This document shows, piece after piece, positions 46,127-56,941 of a stretch of DNA of 64,000 bases. This DNA is from Gammaproteobacteria bacterium (GTDB lineage: Bacteria; Pseudomonadota; Gammaproteobacteria; SZUA-140), in NCBI GenBank assembly GCA_015491865.1, contig WFVD01000006.1, forward strand, positions 124,001-188,000, written 5' to 3'. Both the position numbers and the translations under genes were made by a program. A model generated the notes under the pieces. That model searched no databases. It worked only from the letters and a program-made list of their open reading frames with translations, and was not told the DNA's origin. The stretch's first letter is position 1, and each line of letters opens with the position of its first letter.

Positions 46127-47527
46127 ATGGTCATCAACAGCAATTCAGTAAAGAAGTTTTTTGTTCTGGACACCAATGTGCTGATGCACGACCCTTCCTC
46201 GATATTCCGCTTTCATGAGCACGACATCTTTATACCAATGATTGTGCTTGAAGAGCTGGATAACAATAAACGCGGCACCTCTGAGGCGTCGCGTAATGCG
46301 CGTCTGGCAAGCCGCTTTATTGAAGAGCTAATGAGTGATGGTGCAAAACGTGAAATTGAAAAAGGGTTAAAACTACCAGCACCCGAGAGTGGCGATGCTA
46401 TTACTGGCCGTCTCTTTTTACAGACACGCACACTCACCACTGAACTGCCGCAGAACCTGCCAGGCAACAAGGCTGATAACGAGATCCTCTCCACTGCACT
46501 GGCACTTCAGAAAGAGGATATGCAGACGGTTGTCACGATCGTCTCTAAAGATATCAATCTACGCATCAAGGCTGTTGCCCTCGGTATCCCCGCAGAAGAT
46601 TATCGGGTCGACCAGGTGCTGGATGACCTTAGCCTGCTTTATAGTGGCCAGAGCAGGCTGGAGAGCGACTTCTGGGATAAGAATAGTCAAGCGCTTTCAT
46701 CATGGAAAGAGGGCAACAGGACCTTCTATAAAATCACCGGCCCTGAGATCGCGCAGTGGTATCCAAACCAGCTGATTCATGACGATCAGGAGGCGGGTTT
46801 TGAGGCGATTGTTCGTACGGTTGAAGACGGCTGTGCAACGATCGAACTCTGCGATAATTACCGCGCCGGCCATCACAATATCTGGGGCGTTAATGCGCGC
46901 AACCGTGAACAGAACTTTGCTCTTAACCTGCTGCTTGACCCCGAGGTGGAGTTCGTCTCACTGCTCGGCAATGCTGGCACCGGTAAAACACTGTTAACGC
47001 TTGCGGCAGGGCTTGCGCAGGTACTGGATGAGCGGCGCTATCATGAGATCATTGTGACCCGCGTGACCATCCCGATGGGAGAAGATATCGGTTTTCTCCC
47101 CGGCACCGAAGAAGAGAAGATGGTGCCGTGGATGGGAGCGCTAATGGATAACCTGGAGGTGCTCTCAAATGCAGAAAGTGGCACATGGGGACGCGCGGCA
47201 ACCAATGACCTGCTCTCCAACCGAATCAAGATACGTTCGCTTAATTTCATGCGCGGTCGCACCTTTCTCAATCGATACCTGATCATTGATGAAGCGCAGA
47301 ATCTGACTTCCAAACAGATGAAGTCTTTGATCACCCGCGCCGGGCCAGGGACAAAAGTGGTCTGCCTCGGTAATATCGCACAGATCGATACACCCTATCT
47401 CACTGAGACTACCGCCGGCATCACTTATGTTGTTGATCGCTTCGCTAACTGGGCACATAGTGGCCATATTACGCTGGTGAGCGGTGAACGATCACGACTG
47501 GCAGATTACGCCTCGGATATTCTTTAG
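46127..47527 (+). CDS. PIN-PhoH family ATPase/ribonuclease
   Basis: 466 residues. An N-terminal PIN nuclease domain (FFVLDTNVLMHDPSSIF with D15; LEELD; DNEILSTAL; SKDINLRIKA) is joined to a PhoH P-loop domain (Walker A GNAGTGKT at 281-288; Walker B LIIDEAQN near 385; GNIAQIDTPYL). This PIN-PhoH form resembles PhoH2-type RNA helicase/ribonucleases. It is cytoplasmic and likely acts on RNA. The gene ends 16 bases from the convergent AI-2E gene. Confidence 0.92.
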   Translation: MVINSNSVKKFFVLDTNVLMHDPSSIFRFHEHDIFIPMIVLEELDNNKRGTSEASRNARLASRFIEELMSDGAKREIEKGLKLPAPESGDAITGRLFLQTRTLTTELPQNLPGNKADNEILSTALALQKEDMQTVVTIVSKDINLRIKAVALGIPAEDYRVDQVLDDLSLLYSGQSRLESDFWDKNSQALSSWKEGNRTFYKITGPEIAQWYPNQLIHDDQEAGFEAIVRTVEDGCATIELCDNYRAGHHNIWGVNARNREQNFALNLLLDPEVEFVSLLGNAGTGKTLLTLAAGLAQVLDERRYHEIIVTRVTIPMGEDIGFLPGTEEEKMVPWMGALMDNLEVLSNAESGTWGRAATNDLLSNRIKIRSLNFMRGRTFLNRYLIIDEAQNLTSKQMKSLITRAGPGTKVVCLGNIAQIDTPYLTETTAGITYVVDRFANWAHSGHITLVSGERSRLADYASDIL

Positions 47528-47543
47528 CGAGTTGCAATGTGAA

Positions 47544-48641
47544 CTACGACGGCTGATTTTCTACTGTCGGCACCGGTTCAGTTTCAATCAGCTCATCAGA
47601 GCGAGGCCACGAACTCATCAATGCCTTCACCAACGTCGCCAGTGGAATCGCAAAGAAAACTCCCCAGAAGCCCCACAAACCACCAAAAACAAGCACGGCA
47701 GTGATGATCGCAACCGGGTGAAGATTAACCGCCTCAGAGAATAACCACGGCACCAGCACGTTGCCATCCAGCGCCTGTATCAGGCCGTATGCCGCCATCA
47801 AGTAGGCAAAATCTGCGCTCCAGCCCCACTGAAAATAGGCAATAATCGCCACCGGAAAGGTCACGGCTGCCGCACCAATATAAGGTACCACGACCGAGAG
47901 CCCCACCAACGCACCTAGCAGCATCGCGTACTGTAGCCCCATTAATGCAAACACAACAAATGAGACGACACCGACAATGATAATCTCTAGAAATTTTCCC
48001 CTTACATAGTTACCAATCTGCAGGTCCATCTCTTCCCAGATCTGGGTTGCGAGGCGCCGCTCCCGCGGCATCGCATCTGAGATCCAGCGAATAAAAAGCG
48101 CTTTATCCTTCAGAAACAGAAACACCAGCACCGGTACCAGTATCAGATAGATAATCAATATAAACAGGCCAGATATGGATGCCAGAGAAAATGAGACCAC
48201 ATGCTGGCCTGCATCAGCTACTGCTGCTCGAATCGTATTCATCAACTCAGCAACCTGCGCCTCTGAGATAAAGGTGGGGTAATTGACCGGTAACAACAGC
48301 AGGCTCTGCTGCCCTTTGGCAATCATCGCGGGCAGTTCCTGTAGTAGCTGGCTTAACTGCCCAAAGAGCAGCGGCATCAGCCCGAAAATCAGCAATAGTA
48401 ACAGGGCACAAAAGGGCATAAAGACCATCAGCACAGCAGGAAGACGGGCGATATCGCGACGCTGAATGGCACCGACAAGCCCTTCCAGTAGATATGCGAT
48501 CACTAAACTGGCCAGCAGAGGGGCTAACATCTCTCCCATAAAGATGACAATCGCAAACCCTGCCAGCAGCAACAGAGCAAGGATTACACCTTCCTGATCA
48601 GTGAAGTAACGCCGAAACCACCTGACGAGCACTTGAGCCAT
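47544..48641 (-). CDS. AI-2E family membrane transporter (second copy)
   Basis: 365 residues with the same layout as the protein at 20716-21837 but only distant similarity: N-terminal spans (LLAGFAIVIFMGEMLAPLLASLVIAYLLEG), a middle soluble region, and the C-terminal GLSVVVPYIGAAAVTFPVA and PWLFSEAVNLHPVAIITAVLVFGGLWGFWG. The C-terminal tail is polar. Substrate unknown. The ribosome binding site is GGGGGGG-rich, 12 bases from the ATG. It appears monocistronic. Confidence 0.88.
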   Translation of the reverse strand: MAQVLVRWFRRYFTDQEGVILALLLLAGFAIVIFMGEMLAPLLASLVIAYLLEGLVGAIQRRDIARLPAVLMVFMPFCALLLLLIFGLMPLLFGQLSQLLQELPAMIAKGQQSLLLLPVNYPTFISEAQVAELMNTIRAAVADAGQHVVSFSLASISGLFILIIYLILVPVLVFLFLKDKALFIRWISDAMPRERRLATQIWEEMDLQIGNYVRGKFLEIIIVGVVSFVVFALMGLQYAMLLGALVGLSVVVPYIGAAAVTFPVAIIAYFQWGWSADFAYLMAAYGLIQALDGNVLVPWLFSEAVNLHPVAIITAVLVFGGLWGFWGVFFAIPLATLVKALMSSWPRSDELIETEPVPTVENQPS

Positions 48642-48787
48642 ATTACAAAGAAGCCCCCCCTTTCATATCGTAAAAAAATACCATAAAGACGAATCAGAGA
48701 TAATATACCAGCTTCAATTGATGGCCTAGCAATCTCTGCCTACCAACATCGCAGCCCAGCTAAACCCTGTTATTCAACCGGTATTTT

Positions 48788-49513
48788 TCAGATATGGATG
48801 CGATCACCAATCGCGGCGTTCAGCAGCCTCGCTGCAGATGCGCGATTCGCTGCGATTTCGATCAGGCCATTTGAATTCTCATACCAGAATAACGCCTCGG
48901 GAGCGCGCTCGCCAAATGTTCTGGCGTAAGAGATCTTTTTACCACATAGCATCAACACAGCATCTAGAGAAACCCCTTTCGCCTCTATACCAGAAATCAG
49001 ATTACCGAAATGGTCAATATAGGCGACATGAGAATAGTGATTCTCAGCCAAAGCAGGATCAGGAACAACCATCAAATCAAGTTTCCGCTCCGGAAAAGAG
49101 CCCTGGGCAAGTTCGGCGGCAACGGGCGCAAAGAGGTCTCGCGCATGAAATGAATGTGAAAGCGCTTCAGGTCGCCATACAATTTGCCAGCACTGCGACT
49201 GGTTATCTCTTTTTATCACCCGATCAAACAGCCCATTGCCGGGGCCAACAAACCAGTGGCCTCCTGCCTTGACCACCACGGGGGTATGCTCACCCATACC
49301 AACACCGGGATCAACAACGGTGAGAAAAACCGAACCGTGTGGGAAGTTCTGGCAGTAGGCTGCGATCAGTGATGCAGCCGCCTCTGGGTGAAAACAGGGA
49401 AGATCAGAAAAGAGATCAATGATACGACAGTCGGGCGTCTGCTGATATATGGCCGCCTTTACTTGCCCGATGTACGGCCCCTCTAAACCAAAATCGGTGG
49501 ATAACACAATCAT
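48788..49513 (-). CDS. SAM hydrolase (DUF62, adenosine-forming)
   Basis: 241 residues. Family marks: LSTDFGLEGPYIGQVKAAI at the start, VFLTVVDPGVGM near residue 63, FVGPGNGLFD, FHARDLFAPVAA, and YIDHFGNLISG. These enzymes use activated water to split S-adenosylmethionine into adenosine and methionine; relatives use halide. The chlorinase-type insertion is absent. It sits just beyond the terminator of the ribosomal alpha operon on the same strand, so read-through could add expression. Why the cell would degrade SAM is not clear. Confidence 0.87.
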   Translation of the reverse strand: MIVLSTDFGLEGPYIGQVKAAIYQQTPDCRIIDLFSDLPCFHPEAAASLIAAYCQNFPHGSVFLTVVDPGVGMGEHTPVVVKAGGHWFVGPGNGLFDRVIKRDNQSQCWQIVWRPEALSHSFHARDLFAPVAAELAQGSFPERKLDLMVVPDPALAENHYSHVAYIDHFGNLISGIEAKGVSLDAVLMLCGKKISYARTFGERAPEALFWYENSNGLIEIAANRASAARLLNAAIGDRIHI

Positions 49514-49524
49514 GTCAGAGATAA

Positions 49525-49549
49525 AAAAGCCGGGATAAACCCGGCTTTT
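49525..49549 (-). terminator. Terminator at the end of the ribosomal operon
   Basis: AAAAGCCGGG pairs with CCCGGCTTTT around ATAAA; on the minus strand it is followed by more T. It starts six bases after the rplQ stop. Confidence 0.88.
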
Positions 49550-49554
49550 GCTGT

Positions 49555-49953
49555 TTAGCTTTCACTTTCTGATTCGTCCTCTTCAATCTCAGGAAGTGGA
49601 CGATCAACCAGCTCAACGATGGCCATTGGTGCGCTATCGCCATCTCTAAAACCACATTTCAGTATTCGCAGATAGCCACCCGGGCGGTCCTGATAACGAG
49701 GGCCTAGTTCATTAAACAGTTTTGTAACTACTTCGCGATCACGTGTTCGGGCAAATGCCAGACGGCGGTTTGCAACAGTGTCGTTCTTACCCAGGGTGAT
49801 CAGTGGTTCAACAACACGGCGCAACTCTTTCGCTTTTGGCAATGTTGTGCGGATCATTTCATGGCGAACCAGTGATGCCGACATATTTTTGAACATGGCA
49901 TCACGGTGACTGCTTGTTCTGTTTAGTTTTCTTCCACTCTGTCTATGGCGCAT
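49555..49953 (-). CDS. rplQ: 50S ribosomal protein L17
   Basis: 132 residues, as usual. Starts [17 protein letters not shown] and contains [23 protein letters not shown]. The acidic tail (EEDESESES) is typical of gammaproteobacteria. Sits near the exit tunnel of the 50S subunit. Last gene of the alpha operon, 25 bases behind rpoA and just ahead of the terminator. Confidence 0.97.
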   Translation of the reverse strand: MRHRQSGRKLNRTSSHRDAMFKNMSASLVRHEMIRTTLPKAKELRRVVEPLITLGKNDTVANRRLAFARTRDREVVTKLFNELGPRYQDRPGGYLRILKCGFRDGDSAPMAIVELVDRPLPEIEEDESESES

Positions 49954-49978
49954 TTCTATATTCTCAATTAACTAGATC

Positions 49979-51004
49979 TTAAGCTTCAGCTTCTGAATTG
50001 CTGCTTGCACCAACAAGTCCTGCTGGTGGCCAGTTTTCCAGACGCATGCCCAGTGATAACCCCTGTGAACCCAGGATATCCTTGATTTCAGTCAAAGATT
50101 TCTTCCCAAGATTTGGCGTTTTTAATAGCTCGACTTCCGTGCGTTGAATCAGGTCACCTATAAAGAAGATGTTTTCAGCTTTAAGGCAGTTGGCAGAACG
50201 AACGGTTAACTCAAGATCATCTACTGGCCGCAGCAGGATTGGGTCAATATCTGCCTCTTGCTGAACAGGCTCTTCAATAGTGGTTGTCTCAAGGTCAACA
50301 AAGATTGAGAGCTGATCTTTAAGAATGCTTGCGGCACGGCGAATGGCCTCTTCAGGATCAATACTGCCGTTCGTTTCGATATCAATAATCAACTTGTCAA
50401 GGTCTGTACGTTGTTCTACTCGCGCACTTTCAACGTTGTATGCAATACGACGAACCGGCGTAAAAGAGGCATCTAGCTGAAGATTACCGATCGGACGGTT
50501 TTCGTCACCCACATCGGCTGTAGCCGCTGTACGTCTGTTGACTGCTGGCTGATAACCACGTCCACGCTCTATTTTCAGGCGCATGTTTAGCTCGCCCACA
50601 TCAGTCAGGTTGGCAATCACATGATCCGGATTCATGATTTCAATGTCATGTGAAAGTTCAATGTCGCTTGCCAGCAACTGCCCTGGGCCTTTCTTAGTGA
50701 CGGTTAAGATCGCTTCGTCACGCTCATGCATAACGATTGAAAGCCCTTTCAGGTTTAACAGGATATCAATCACATCTTCCTGTACACCTTCAATCGTTGT
50801 GTATTCATGCAGTACACCATCAATTTCAACCTCGGTAACAGCACAACCGGGGATCGAAGACATCAGAATGCGGCGTATCGCATTACCTAAAGTGTGACCA
50901 AAGCCACGCTCTAAGGGTTCCAGTGTTACTTTTGCACGCAGGTCGTTAATGACCTGAACATCGACAACACGTGGTTTTAAAAATTCGTTTGCTGAGCCCT
51001 GCAT
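49979..51004 (-). CDS. rpoA: RNA polymerase alpha subunit
   Basis: 341 residues. The N-terminal assembly domain ([20 protein letters not shown]) and the C-terminal DNA- and activator-binding domain ([35 protein letters not shown]) are both complete, so UP-element and CRP/LuxR contacts are expected. The tail after residue 325 is a little longer than in E. coli. Lies between rpsD and rplQ as in other Gammaproteobacteria. Confidence 0.98.
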   Translation of the reverse strand: MQGSANEFLKPRVVDVQVINDLRAKVTLEPLERGFGHTLGNAIRRILMSSIPGCAVTEVEIDGVLHEYTTIEGVQEDVIDILLNLKGLSIVMHERDEAILTVTKKGPGQLLASDIELSHDIEIMNPDHVIANLTDVGELNMRLKIERGRGYQPAVNRRTAATADVGDENRPIGNLQLDASFTPVRRIAYNVESARVEQRTDLDKLIIDIETNGSIDPEEAIRRAASILKDQLSIFVDLETTTIEEPVQQEADIDPILLRPVDDLELTVRSANCLKAENIFFIGDLIQRTEVELLKTPNLGKKSLTEIKDILGSQGLSLGMRLENWPPAGLVGASSNSEAEA

Positions 51005-51070
51005 TAATTGTCCTCTCTAGAGTCCGTTATATCAGAATTAGTAATTGCTTAAACTTGACCGGAAATAAAC

Positions 51071-51697
51071 TTACTTCGAGTACAGTTCTACAATTAAATG
51101 CTCATTAATCTCAGCAGGAAGATCGCTTCTTTCCGGGCAGGCCTTAAAGGTACCGACCATTTTGTCGCTATCAACCTGAATCCAGTCAGCAAATCCCTGC
51201 TGCTGTGCAAATTCCAGTGATGATTTAATGCGTAGCTGACCTTTTGATTTCTCAGCAATAGCTAACTCATCACCCGGCTTGACCTGGTAGCTTGGGATGT
51301 TGACCTTCTTACCGTTAACGGTCAGTGCGTTGTGCCTCACTAGCTGGCGCGCTTCGCTTCGCGATACGCCCATGCCCATGCGGTATGCGACATTATCAAG
51401 ACGACATTCAAGAATCTTCAGTAGATTTTCACCTGTCGAGCCCTTGCGACGGTCAGCTTCGCTATAGTAGCTTCTGAACTGATCTTCGAGTACACCGTAG
51501 ACTCTTTTGACTTTCTGTTTTTCACGCAGCTGCACTGCATAATCGGTCAGACGTGTGCGACGAGTACCGTGCTGCCCTGGGGGAAATGCTCTATTTTCTA
51601 CCGCACACTTAGCGGTATGACACTTCTCACCTTTCAGGAAAAGCTTTTCGCCCTGACGACGACATAAACGACACTTTGCACCTACATATTTAGCCAC
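51071..51697 (-). CDS. rpsD: 30S ribosomal protein S4
   Basis: 208 residues. The N-terminus carries four cysteines (CRLC, then KCHTAKC), the zinc-binding form. The S4 fold follows ([21 protein letters not shown]). Assembly starter protein of 30S; in E. coli it also represses the alpha operon through the rpsM leader. Confidence 0.98.
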   Translation of the reverse strand: MAKYVGAKCRLCRRQGEKLFLKGEKCHTAKCAVENRAFPPGQHGTRRTRLTDYAVQLREKQKVKRVYGVLEDQFRSYYSEADRRKGSTGENLLKILECRLDNVAYRMGMGVSRSEARQLVRHNALTVNGKKVNIPSYQVKPGDELAIAEKSKGQLRIKSSLEFAQQQGFADWIQVDSDKMVGTFKACPERSDLPAEINEHLIVELYSK

Positions 51698-51708
51698 AAT
51701 AACCTACC

Positions 51709-52098
51709 TTAAACTCGACGCTTTTTCGACGGACGACACCCATTATGTGGGATCGGGGTCACATCGGAAATGCTATTAATTTTAAATCCTGCGGAGTGAA
51801 GTGCGCGTACTGCTGATTCGCGGCCAGGTCCTGGACCTTTCACCATCACATCCATATTCTTCATGCCAAACTCTTTGACAACAGAGCCAGCTCTTTCAGC
51901 TGCAACCTGTGCAGCAAAAGGGGTGCTCTTTCTTGAGCCACGGAAGCCAGAACCACCAGCTGTTGCCCAGGCCAGGGTGTTTCCCTGACGGTCGGTAATG
52001 GTGATGATTGTATTGTTAAACGAGGCGTGAATGTGTGCTACGCCATCGACAACATTTTTTTTGATGCGCTTACGCGCACGATTACTTGTTTTAGCCAT
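51709..52098 (-). CDS. rpsK: 30S ribosomal protein S11
   Basis: 129 residues. [22 protein letters not shown] and the C-terminal [18 protein letters not shown] are characteristic. Part of the platform near the mRNA exit. Eleven bases ahead of rpsD. Confidence 0.98.
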   Translation of the reverse strand: MAKTSNRARKRIKKNVVDGVAHIHASFNNTIITITDRQGNTLAWATAGGSGFRGSRKSTPFAAQVAAERAGSVVKEFGMKNMDVMVKGPGPGRESAVRALHSAGFKINSISDVTPIPHNGCRPSKKRRV

Positions 52099-52124
52099 GA
52101 TCTACTGGTCGCTTCCGTAGTATT

Positions 52125-52481
52125 TTACTTTCTGATCGCTTTACGTGGCCCTTTACGGGTACGTGCATTTGTTTTAGTTCTCTGTCCACGAAGTGGCAGT
52201 CCGCGGCGATGACGGATACCACGGTATGCGCCGAGATCCATTAAGCGCTTGATATTCATCGTAACTTCACGACGAAGATCACCCTCAACCTCGAACTTGC
52301 CTACTTCAGTTCGCAGTGACTCAAGCTCCGCCTCAGTCAGATCCTTCACTTTTCTAGTTGGATCGATACTGCTCACTTCACAAATCTTACTTGCCCGGGT
52401 GGGTCCAATACCGTAGATTGCTGTTAAAGCAACGACAGTATGTTTGTTTACCGGGATATTGATGCCTGCAATACGGGCCAT
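52125..52481 (-). CDS. rpsM: 30S ribosomal protein S13
   Basis: 118 residues. [25 protein letters not shown] begins the protein, and [20 protein letters not shown] ends it. Contacts tRNA and the 50S subunit in bridge B1. First gene of the alpha set, about 100 bases behind rpmJ. Confidence 0.98.
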   Translation of the reverse strand: MARIAGINIPVNKHTVVALTAIYGIGPTRASKICEVSSIDPTRKVKDLTEAELESLRTEVGKFEVEGDLRREVTMNIKRLMDLGAYRGIRHRRGLPLRGQRTKTNARTRKGPRKAIRK

Positions 52482-52583
52482 CTAAACGCTCCTAAACACT
52501 GATATCGCTCCGCATTTTGCGAAAGCGGGTAATTCTATTATTGATAGGCGACGAAATCAATAAAAATCCGTGCCAATCAGCAA

Positions 52584-52697
52584 CTAACCTTGCCTTTGTT
52601 TGTGACGAGCATCCTTACAGATCACCCGAACCACGCCTTTTCTGCGAACAACTTTACAGTTTCTACAGATTTTTTTTACTGATGCACGTACTTTCAC
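52584..52697 (-). CDS. rpmJ: 50S ribosomal protein L36
   Basis: A 37-residue gene with a GTG start, found by reading the minus strand between secY and rpsM. The protein begins [20 protein letters not shown] and continues with [13 protein letters not shown], so the zinc ribbon has three cysteines and a histidine (C+ form). GGAGA lies eight bases before the start. Such a gene is easily missed because of its size. It is the usual last gene of the spc operon. Confidence 0.96.
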   Translation of the reverse strand: MKVRASVKKICRNCKVVRRKGVVRVICKDARHKQRQG

Positions 52698-52738
52698 CGT
52701 ATTTCTCCAAACCCAATATTTAATCAGTTATTACAAGC

Positions 52739-54076
52739 CTAGCGCTTTGGTCCACCACTACCCTTGAGCTTCGACTTTTTCAGCAGGCTGTCATACTGAT
52801 GAGACATCAAATGAGACTGAACCTGTGCCATAAAATCCATCACCACAATCACAATAATCAACAGTGATGTGCCGCCAAAATAGAATGGTACATTCCAGTA
52901 GACGATCAAGAACTCCGGTAGCAGACAGACCGCTGTGATATAGAGCGCCCCCACCAAAGTGAGGCGGCTCATCACTTTATCAATATACTGTGCGGTCTGA
53001 TCGCCTGGACGGATACCGGGAATAAAAGCGCCGGACTTCTTCAGGTTGTCAGCCGTATCTTTCGGATTAAACTGCAGCGCTGTATAAAAGAAGCAGAAAA
53101 AGATAATCGCAAGTGCCAGAAGCATCACATAAAGCGGCTGTCCTGGTGAGATCATCTGAGAAAGATCCTGTAACCACTCCATCCCTTCGGCACTACCAAA
53201 CCAGCCACCAATTGTCGCAGGGAACATGATGATTGCCGAAGCAAAGATCGGTGGAATAACACCCGCCATGTTCACTTTAAGCGGTAAATGACTCGTCTGG
53301 CCTGCATACATCTTACGCCCTTGTTGACGCTTAGCGTAATTAACTGTAATCCGTCTCTGCCCACGTTCAACAAATACAACAAATGCGGTGACTGCAATCG
53401 CCAGCGTGATAATAACCAGAACAACCGCTGAGCTCATTTCGCCTGTTCTTGCCAGCTCTAGTGTTCCACCAATCGCAGATGGTAGCCCTGCCACAATGCC
53501 CGCAAAGATGATAATCGAGATACCGTTACCAATCCCCCGCTCCGTTATCTGTTCACCCAGCCACATAAGGAACATCGTGCCGGTTACAAGACTTAGCGCA
53601 GCGACCGCTCGAAAATCCCAGCCGGGGTCGATGACAACACCACCGCCACCAATCTGCTGGCTCTCCAGTGCGATTGAAATGCCTAGCGCCTGAAATGTCG
53701 CTAAAAACAGGGTTAAGTAACGCGTATATTCCGATAGTTTACGACGGCCCGATTCACCCTCTTTCTTCAGCTGCTCTAGTTTTGGCGATACTGCCGTCAG
53801 CAGCTGGATAATAATCGACGCTGAAATATAGGGCATGACGCCCAGCGCAAAGACAGAGAGGCGACCTAACGCACCACCAGAGAACATGTTAAACATATCA
53901 ATGATGGTTCCGCGGCTCTGCTCAAACAGTGCGGCCAGTGCCATCGGGTCAATTCCCGGTACAGGGATATGCGTTCCGATGCGGTAAACAAGCAGTGCGC
54001 CAAGAACAAACAGCAAACGCTGTTTGAGCTCTGTTAGACGGCCTGCGCCTGCTAATGCTGAGCCTGGGGCGACCAC
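52739..54076 (-). CDS. secY: Protein translocase subunit SecY
   Basis: 445 residues with ten membrane spans. Forms the SecYEG channel for protein export and membrane insertion. Marks: [39 protein letters not shown] in the cytoplasmic loop, and the C-terminal [12 protein letters not shown]. The GTG start touches the rplO stop with no gap. Confidence 0.98.
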   Translation of the reverse strand: MVAPGSALAGAGRLTELKQRLLFVLGALLVYRIGTHIPVPGIDPMALAALFEQSRGTIIDMFNMFSGGALGRLSVFALGVMPYISASIIIQLLTAVSPKLEQLKKEGESGRRKLSEYTRYLTLFLATFQALGISIALESQQIGGGGVVIDPGWDFRAVAALSLVTGTMFLMWLGEQITERGIGNGISIIIFAGIVAGLPSAIGGTLELARTGEMSSAVVLVIITLAIAVTAFVVFVERGQRRITVNYAKRQQGRKMYAGQTSHLPLKVNMAGVIPPIFASAIIMFPATIGGWFGSAEGMEWLQDLSQMISPGQPLYVMLLALAIIFFCFFYTALQFNPKDTADNLKKSGAFIPGIRPGDQTAQYIDKVMSRLTLVGALYITAVCLLPEFLIVYWNVPFYFGGTSLLIIVIVVMDFMAQVQSHLMSHQYDSLLKKSKLKGSGGPKR

Positions 54077-54511
54077 TTAGTCCTCGATTTTGCCGCCAGC
54101 AGCTTCAATCGCTGCTCGAGCACCTTTAGTCACGTTAATACCACGCAGTGTCACGGCCCTGGTCAGTTCTCCAGAGGCGATCACTTTCGCTTTCAATGTC
54201 TGCTGTGGAATAATATTAGCGGCTTTCAATGCGTCCAGATCGACAACATCAGCTTCGACAGCAACAAGCTCATGCAGGCGAACTTCTGCGCGACTCGCTT
54301 TAACTCGTGATGAGAAACCCACCTTAGGAAGGCGGCGCTGAAGTGGCATCTGACCACCCTCAAAACCTACTTTGGTAAAGCCACCAGAACGTGAATGTTG
54401 TCCTTTATGACCCCGGCCGCATGTCTTGCCCAGGCCTGAGCCGATGCCGCGTCCAACGCGCTTACGTGTCTGTTTTGCGCCGGCAGCTGGCTTGATTGTA
54501 TTAAGATACAT
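54077..54511 (-). CDS. rplO: 50S ribosomal protein L15
   Basis: 144 residues from the ATG that begins [19 protein letters not shown], the normal start; a slightly longer frame begins inside rpmD. The glycine-rich [22 protein letters not shown] follows. Start overlaps the rpmD stop region, with GGAAGAG upstream. Confidence 0.97.
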   Translation of the reverse strand: MYLNTIKPAAGAKQTRKRVGRGIGSGLGKTCGRGHKGQHSRSGGFTKVGFEGGQMPLQRRLPKVGFSSRVKASRAEVRLHELVAVEADVVDLDALKAANIIPQQTLKAKVIASGELTRAVTLRGINVTKGARAAIEAAGGKIED

Positions 54512-54512
54512 C

Positions 54513-54704
54513 TTACTCTTCCTCAATTCTCAGCATGTAATATGCTTTATTGATCATGCCGCGGGTACAGGGGGTATCTTCAACGGAGACAGTCTGATGC
54601 ATCCGGCGGAGCCCTAAACCAGCAAGACAGGCCTTGTGAGATGCCAGGCGCCCATTTGGGCTGCGTACCAGCGTCACTTTGATTTGTCTTTTGTTATCAA
54701 CCAT
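54513..54704 (-). CDS. rpmD: 50S ribosomal protein L30
   Basis: 63 residues, [32 protein letters not shown]. Slightly longer C-terminus than E. coli (59). Lies between rpsE and rplO with five bases to rpsE. Confidence 0.96.
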   Translation of the reverse strand: MVDNKRQIKVTLVRSPNGRLASHKACLAGLGLRRMHQTVSVEDTPCTRGMINKAYYMLRIEEE

Positions 54705-54709
54705 TAGAA

Positions 54710-55216
54710 TTATTCCAATATTTCCTTAACCGTTTTGCCACGTTTTGCTGCCACCGCTTCAGCGTTGGTCATCTCACATAGACCATTAACTGTTGCACGC
54801 ACCACATTCACTGGATTTGTTGAACCAATACATTTGGCCAGAACGTCCTGTACACCTAGCACTTCGAATACAGCGCGCATTGCGCCTCCGGCAATAATCC
54901 CGGTACCCGGTGTAGCAGGCTGCATAAAGACTTTTGCTGCACCGTGCGTAGCTGTAATTGGATACTGCAGGGTCACATCGTTGAGTTTAACGTCAACCAT
55001 GTTACGGCGAGCGTCTTCCATTGCTTTCTGAATCGCAATGGGTACTTCGCGCGCTTTTCCACTACCAAAACCAACACGGCCCTTGCCATCACCAACCACG
55101 GTTAGTGCGGAAAAACCAAACTGACGCCCACCTTTTACAACTTTGGCAACACGACGGACACCTACAAGTTTTTCCTGTAGATCATCACTCTTTTGAGAAG
55201 CATCAAACTTAGCCAT
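54710..55216 (-). CDS. rpsE: 30S ribosomal protein S5
   Basis: 168 residues. [26 protein letters not shown] in the N-terminal RNA-binding domain and [17 protein letters not shown] in the C-terminal half. Helps decoding accuracy and mRNA unwinding at the entry site. Confidence 0.98.
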   Translation of the reverse strand: MAKFDASQKSDDLQEKLVGVRRVAKVVKGGRQFGFSALTVVGDGKGRVGFGSGKAREVPIAIQKAMEDARRNMVDVKLNDVTLQYPITATHGAAKVFMQPATPGTGIIAGGAMRAVFEVLGVQDVLAKCIGSTNPVNVVRATVNGLCEMTNAEAVAAKRGKTVKEILE

Positions 55217-55226
55217 TTCCTAGCCC

Positions 55227-55580
55227 TTAGAATTCGAGGCCGTTTTCACGCGCAGCTTCCGCTAACGCTTTCACACGACCATGGTATTTATATCCTGAAC
55301 GATCAAATGCAACCTTAGTGACACCAGCTGCTTTTGCCTTATCTGCGATCATCTTTCCAACCGCAGTAGCAGCAGAAATATTGCCACCATTGCTTAAGGT
55401 TCCTTTAACATCTTTGTCCAGCGTAGAGACACTTGCAATCACATTAGCACCACTGGTGCCAATCAGCTGAGCATAGATATGTCTAGGCGTACGAAAGATG
55501 CAAAGCCTCTCTACACGCAGTTCTTTTATCTTGGCTCTTGTGCGTCGTGCTCTACGTAAACGACCTGTTTTCTTGTCCAC
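55227..55580 (-). CDS. rplR: 50S ribosomal protein L18
   Basis: 117 residues from a GTG that gives [18 protein letters not shown], the usual terminus; AGGTGA is seven bases upstream. An in-frame GTG three codons earlier is less likely. Ends [15 protein letters not shown]. Binds 5S rRNA. Confidence 0.96.
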   Translation of the reverse strand: MDKKTGRLRRARRTRAKIKELRVERLCIFRTPRHIYAQLIGTSGANVIASVSTLDKDVKGTLSNGGNISAATAVGKMIADKAKAAGVTKVAFDRSGYKYHGRVKALAEAARENGLEF

Positions 55581-55617
55581 GCTATTCACCTATATAAATT
55601 CTAATTTCGGGCTTTAA

Positions 55618-56151
55618 TTATTTTTTCTTGGCTTCTTTCATGGCGATATGCTCGCCAACGTAGCGCACACCTTTGCCCTTGTAAGGCTCGGGCGGGCGAA
55701 AGGCTCGAATATTTGCTGCAGCCTGGCCAACCAGTTGTTTATCTGCACCGCTAACGACGATTTCTGTCTGACTAGGCGTTTCAACCGTAACCCCTTCAGG
55801 CACATCAAAGTTAACTGGGTGAGAGAATCCAAGCGTCAGGTTTAATACCTTGCCTTTAGCCTGTGCACGGTAACCGACACCAACCAGAGCCAGCTTCTTT
55901 TCAAAACCGCTATGCACACCCGTAACCATGTTGTTTACGATCGCTCTAGTTGTGCCAGATTGTGCAATAGCAGACTTTCCTTTGCCGCGCACAACAACAC
56001 GCAGTTCATCACCCTCTCTAACAACTTCAACGTCGTTATGAACAGAAAAGGTCAACTGACCCTTTCCACCTTTCACAGAGATGTCCTGGCCGTTAATCGT
56101 AACGTCAACACCAGCAGGAACAGTCACTGGATTTTTTGCAATTCTAGACAT
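55618..56151 (-). CDS. rplF: 50S ribosomal protein L6
   Basis: 177 residues. [16 protein letters not shown] at the start and [16 protein letters not shown] near the end. Two similar domains that bind 23S rRNA near the factor-binding site. Confidence 0.98.
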   Translation of the reverse strand: MSRIAKNPVTVPAGVDVTINGQDISVKGGKGQLTFSVHNDVEVVREGDELRVVVRGKGKSAIAQSGTTRAIVNNMVTGVHSGFEKKLALVGVGYRAQAKGKVLNLTLGFSHPVNFDVPEGVTVETPSQTEIVVSGADKQLVGQAAANIRAFRPPEPYKGKGVRYVGEHIAMKEAKKK

Positions 56152-56162
56152 AGCTCAACCAA

Positions 56163-56558
56163 TCAAGAAATATAACAGAGAACTTCACCGCCATGGCCTG
56201 CCGAGCGTGCTGCACGGTCAGTCATAACACCTTTCGAGGTAGAGACAATCGCAATCCCAAGTCCTGCCTGAACTTTTGGGATCTCACCTTTCCCTCTATA
56301 AACCCTTAAACCCGGGCGACTGGCGCGCTTCAGTTCATCAATAACAGGTTTACCCTGGTAATATTTCAGCGTGATTGTCAGTGACTTTTTCTCGCCATCT
56401 GCATCCGTTGAAAAGTCATTGATGTAGCCTTCACCCTTTAGAACAGCTGCGATTGACTCTTTCAGCGTCGAAGATGGCATTGATACATCTACTTTGTTCG
56501 CTGCTTGTGCGTTGCGAATGCGTGTCAACATATCCGCAATGGGGTCGGTCATGCTCAT
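56163..56558 (-). CDS. rpsH: 30S ribosomal protein S8
   Basis: 131 residues. [18 protein letters not shown] at the start, and [18 protein letters not shown] near the end. In E. coli it is the repressor of the spc operon by binding the rplE region. Sixty-six bases behind rpsN. Confidence 0.98.
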   Translation of the reverse strand: MSMTDPIADMLTRIRNAQAANKVDVSMPSSTLKESIAAVLKGEGYINDFSTDADGEKKSLTITLKYYQGKPVIDELKRASRPGLRVYRGKGEIPKVQAGLGIAIVSTSKGVMTDRAARSAGHGGEVLCYIS

Positions 56559-56624
56559 TTATAAATCCTAACCAGTCGTTTTATTCAATAATTCAATTAA
56601 TCACTTGCTATATAAAGCTGTGAT

Positions 56625-56930
56625 TTACCAACTTGCCTTAACCAGGCCTGGCACATCACCACGCATAGCTGACTCTCTCAATTTGTTACGGCTTAGACCA
56701 AACTTACGGTAAAAACCGTGCGGTCTGCCTGTAATGCGACAGCGTTTACGCTGGCGTACAGGACTTGAGTCTCGTGGAAGCGCATGAAATTTACGCTGCG
56801 CCGCATCACGCTCTTCATCTGGCGCATTTTCATCGCACATTATACGCTTTAATTCAGCTCTTTTCGCGGCATATTTTGCCACCAGGCGTGTTCTTTTTGC
56901 TTCACGATTAATCATTGAAACTTTTGCCAT
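56625..56930 (-). CDS. rpsN: 30S ribosomal protein S14
   Basis: 101 residues, the long form without zinc cysteines (only C32 and C64, in IMCDEN and RCRITG). [19 protein letters not shown] is the signature. Eleven bases ahead is the end of rplE. Confidence 0.97.
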   Translation of the reverse strand: MAKVSMINREAKRTRLVAKYAAKRAELKRIMCDENAPDEERDAAQRKFHALPRDSSPVRQRKRCRITGRPHGFYRKFGLSRNKLRESAMRGDVPGLVKASW

Positions 56931-56941
56931 GAGTCAGCTCC

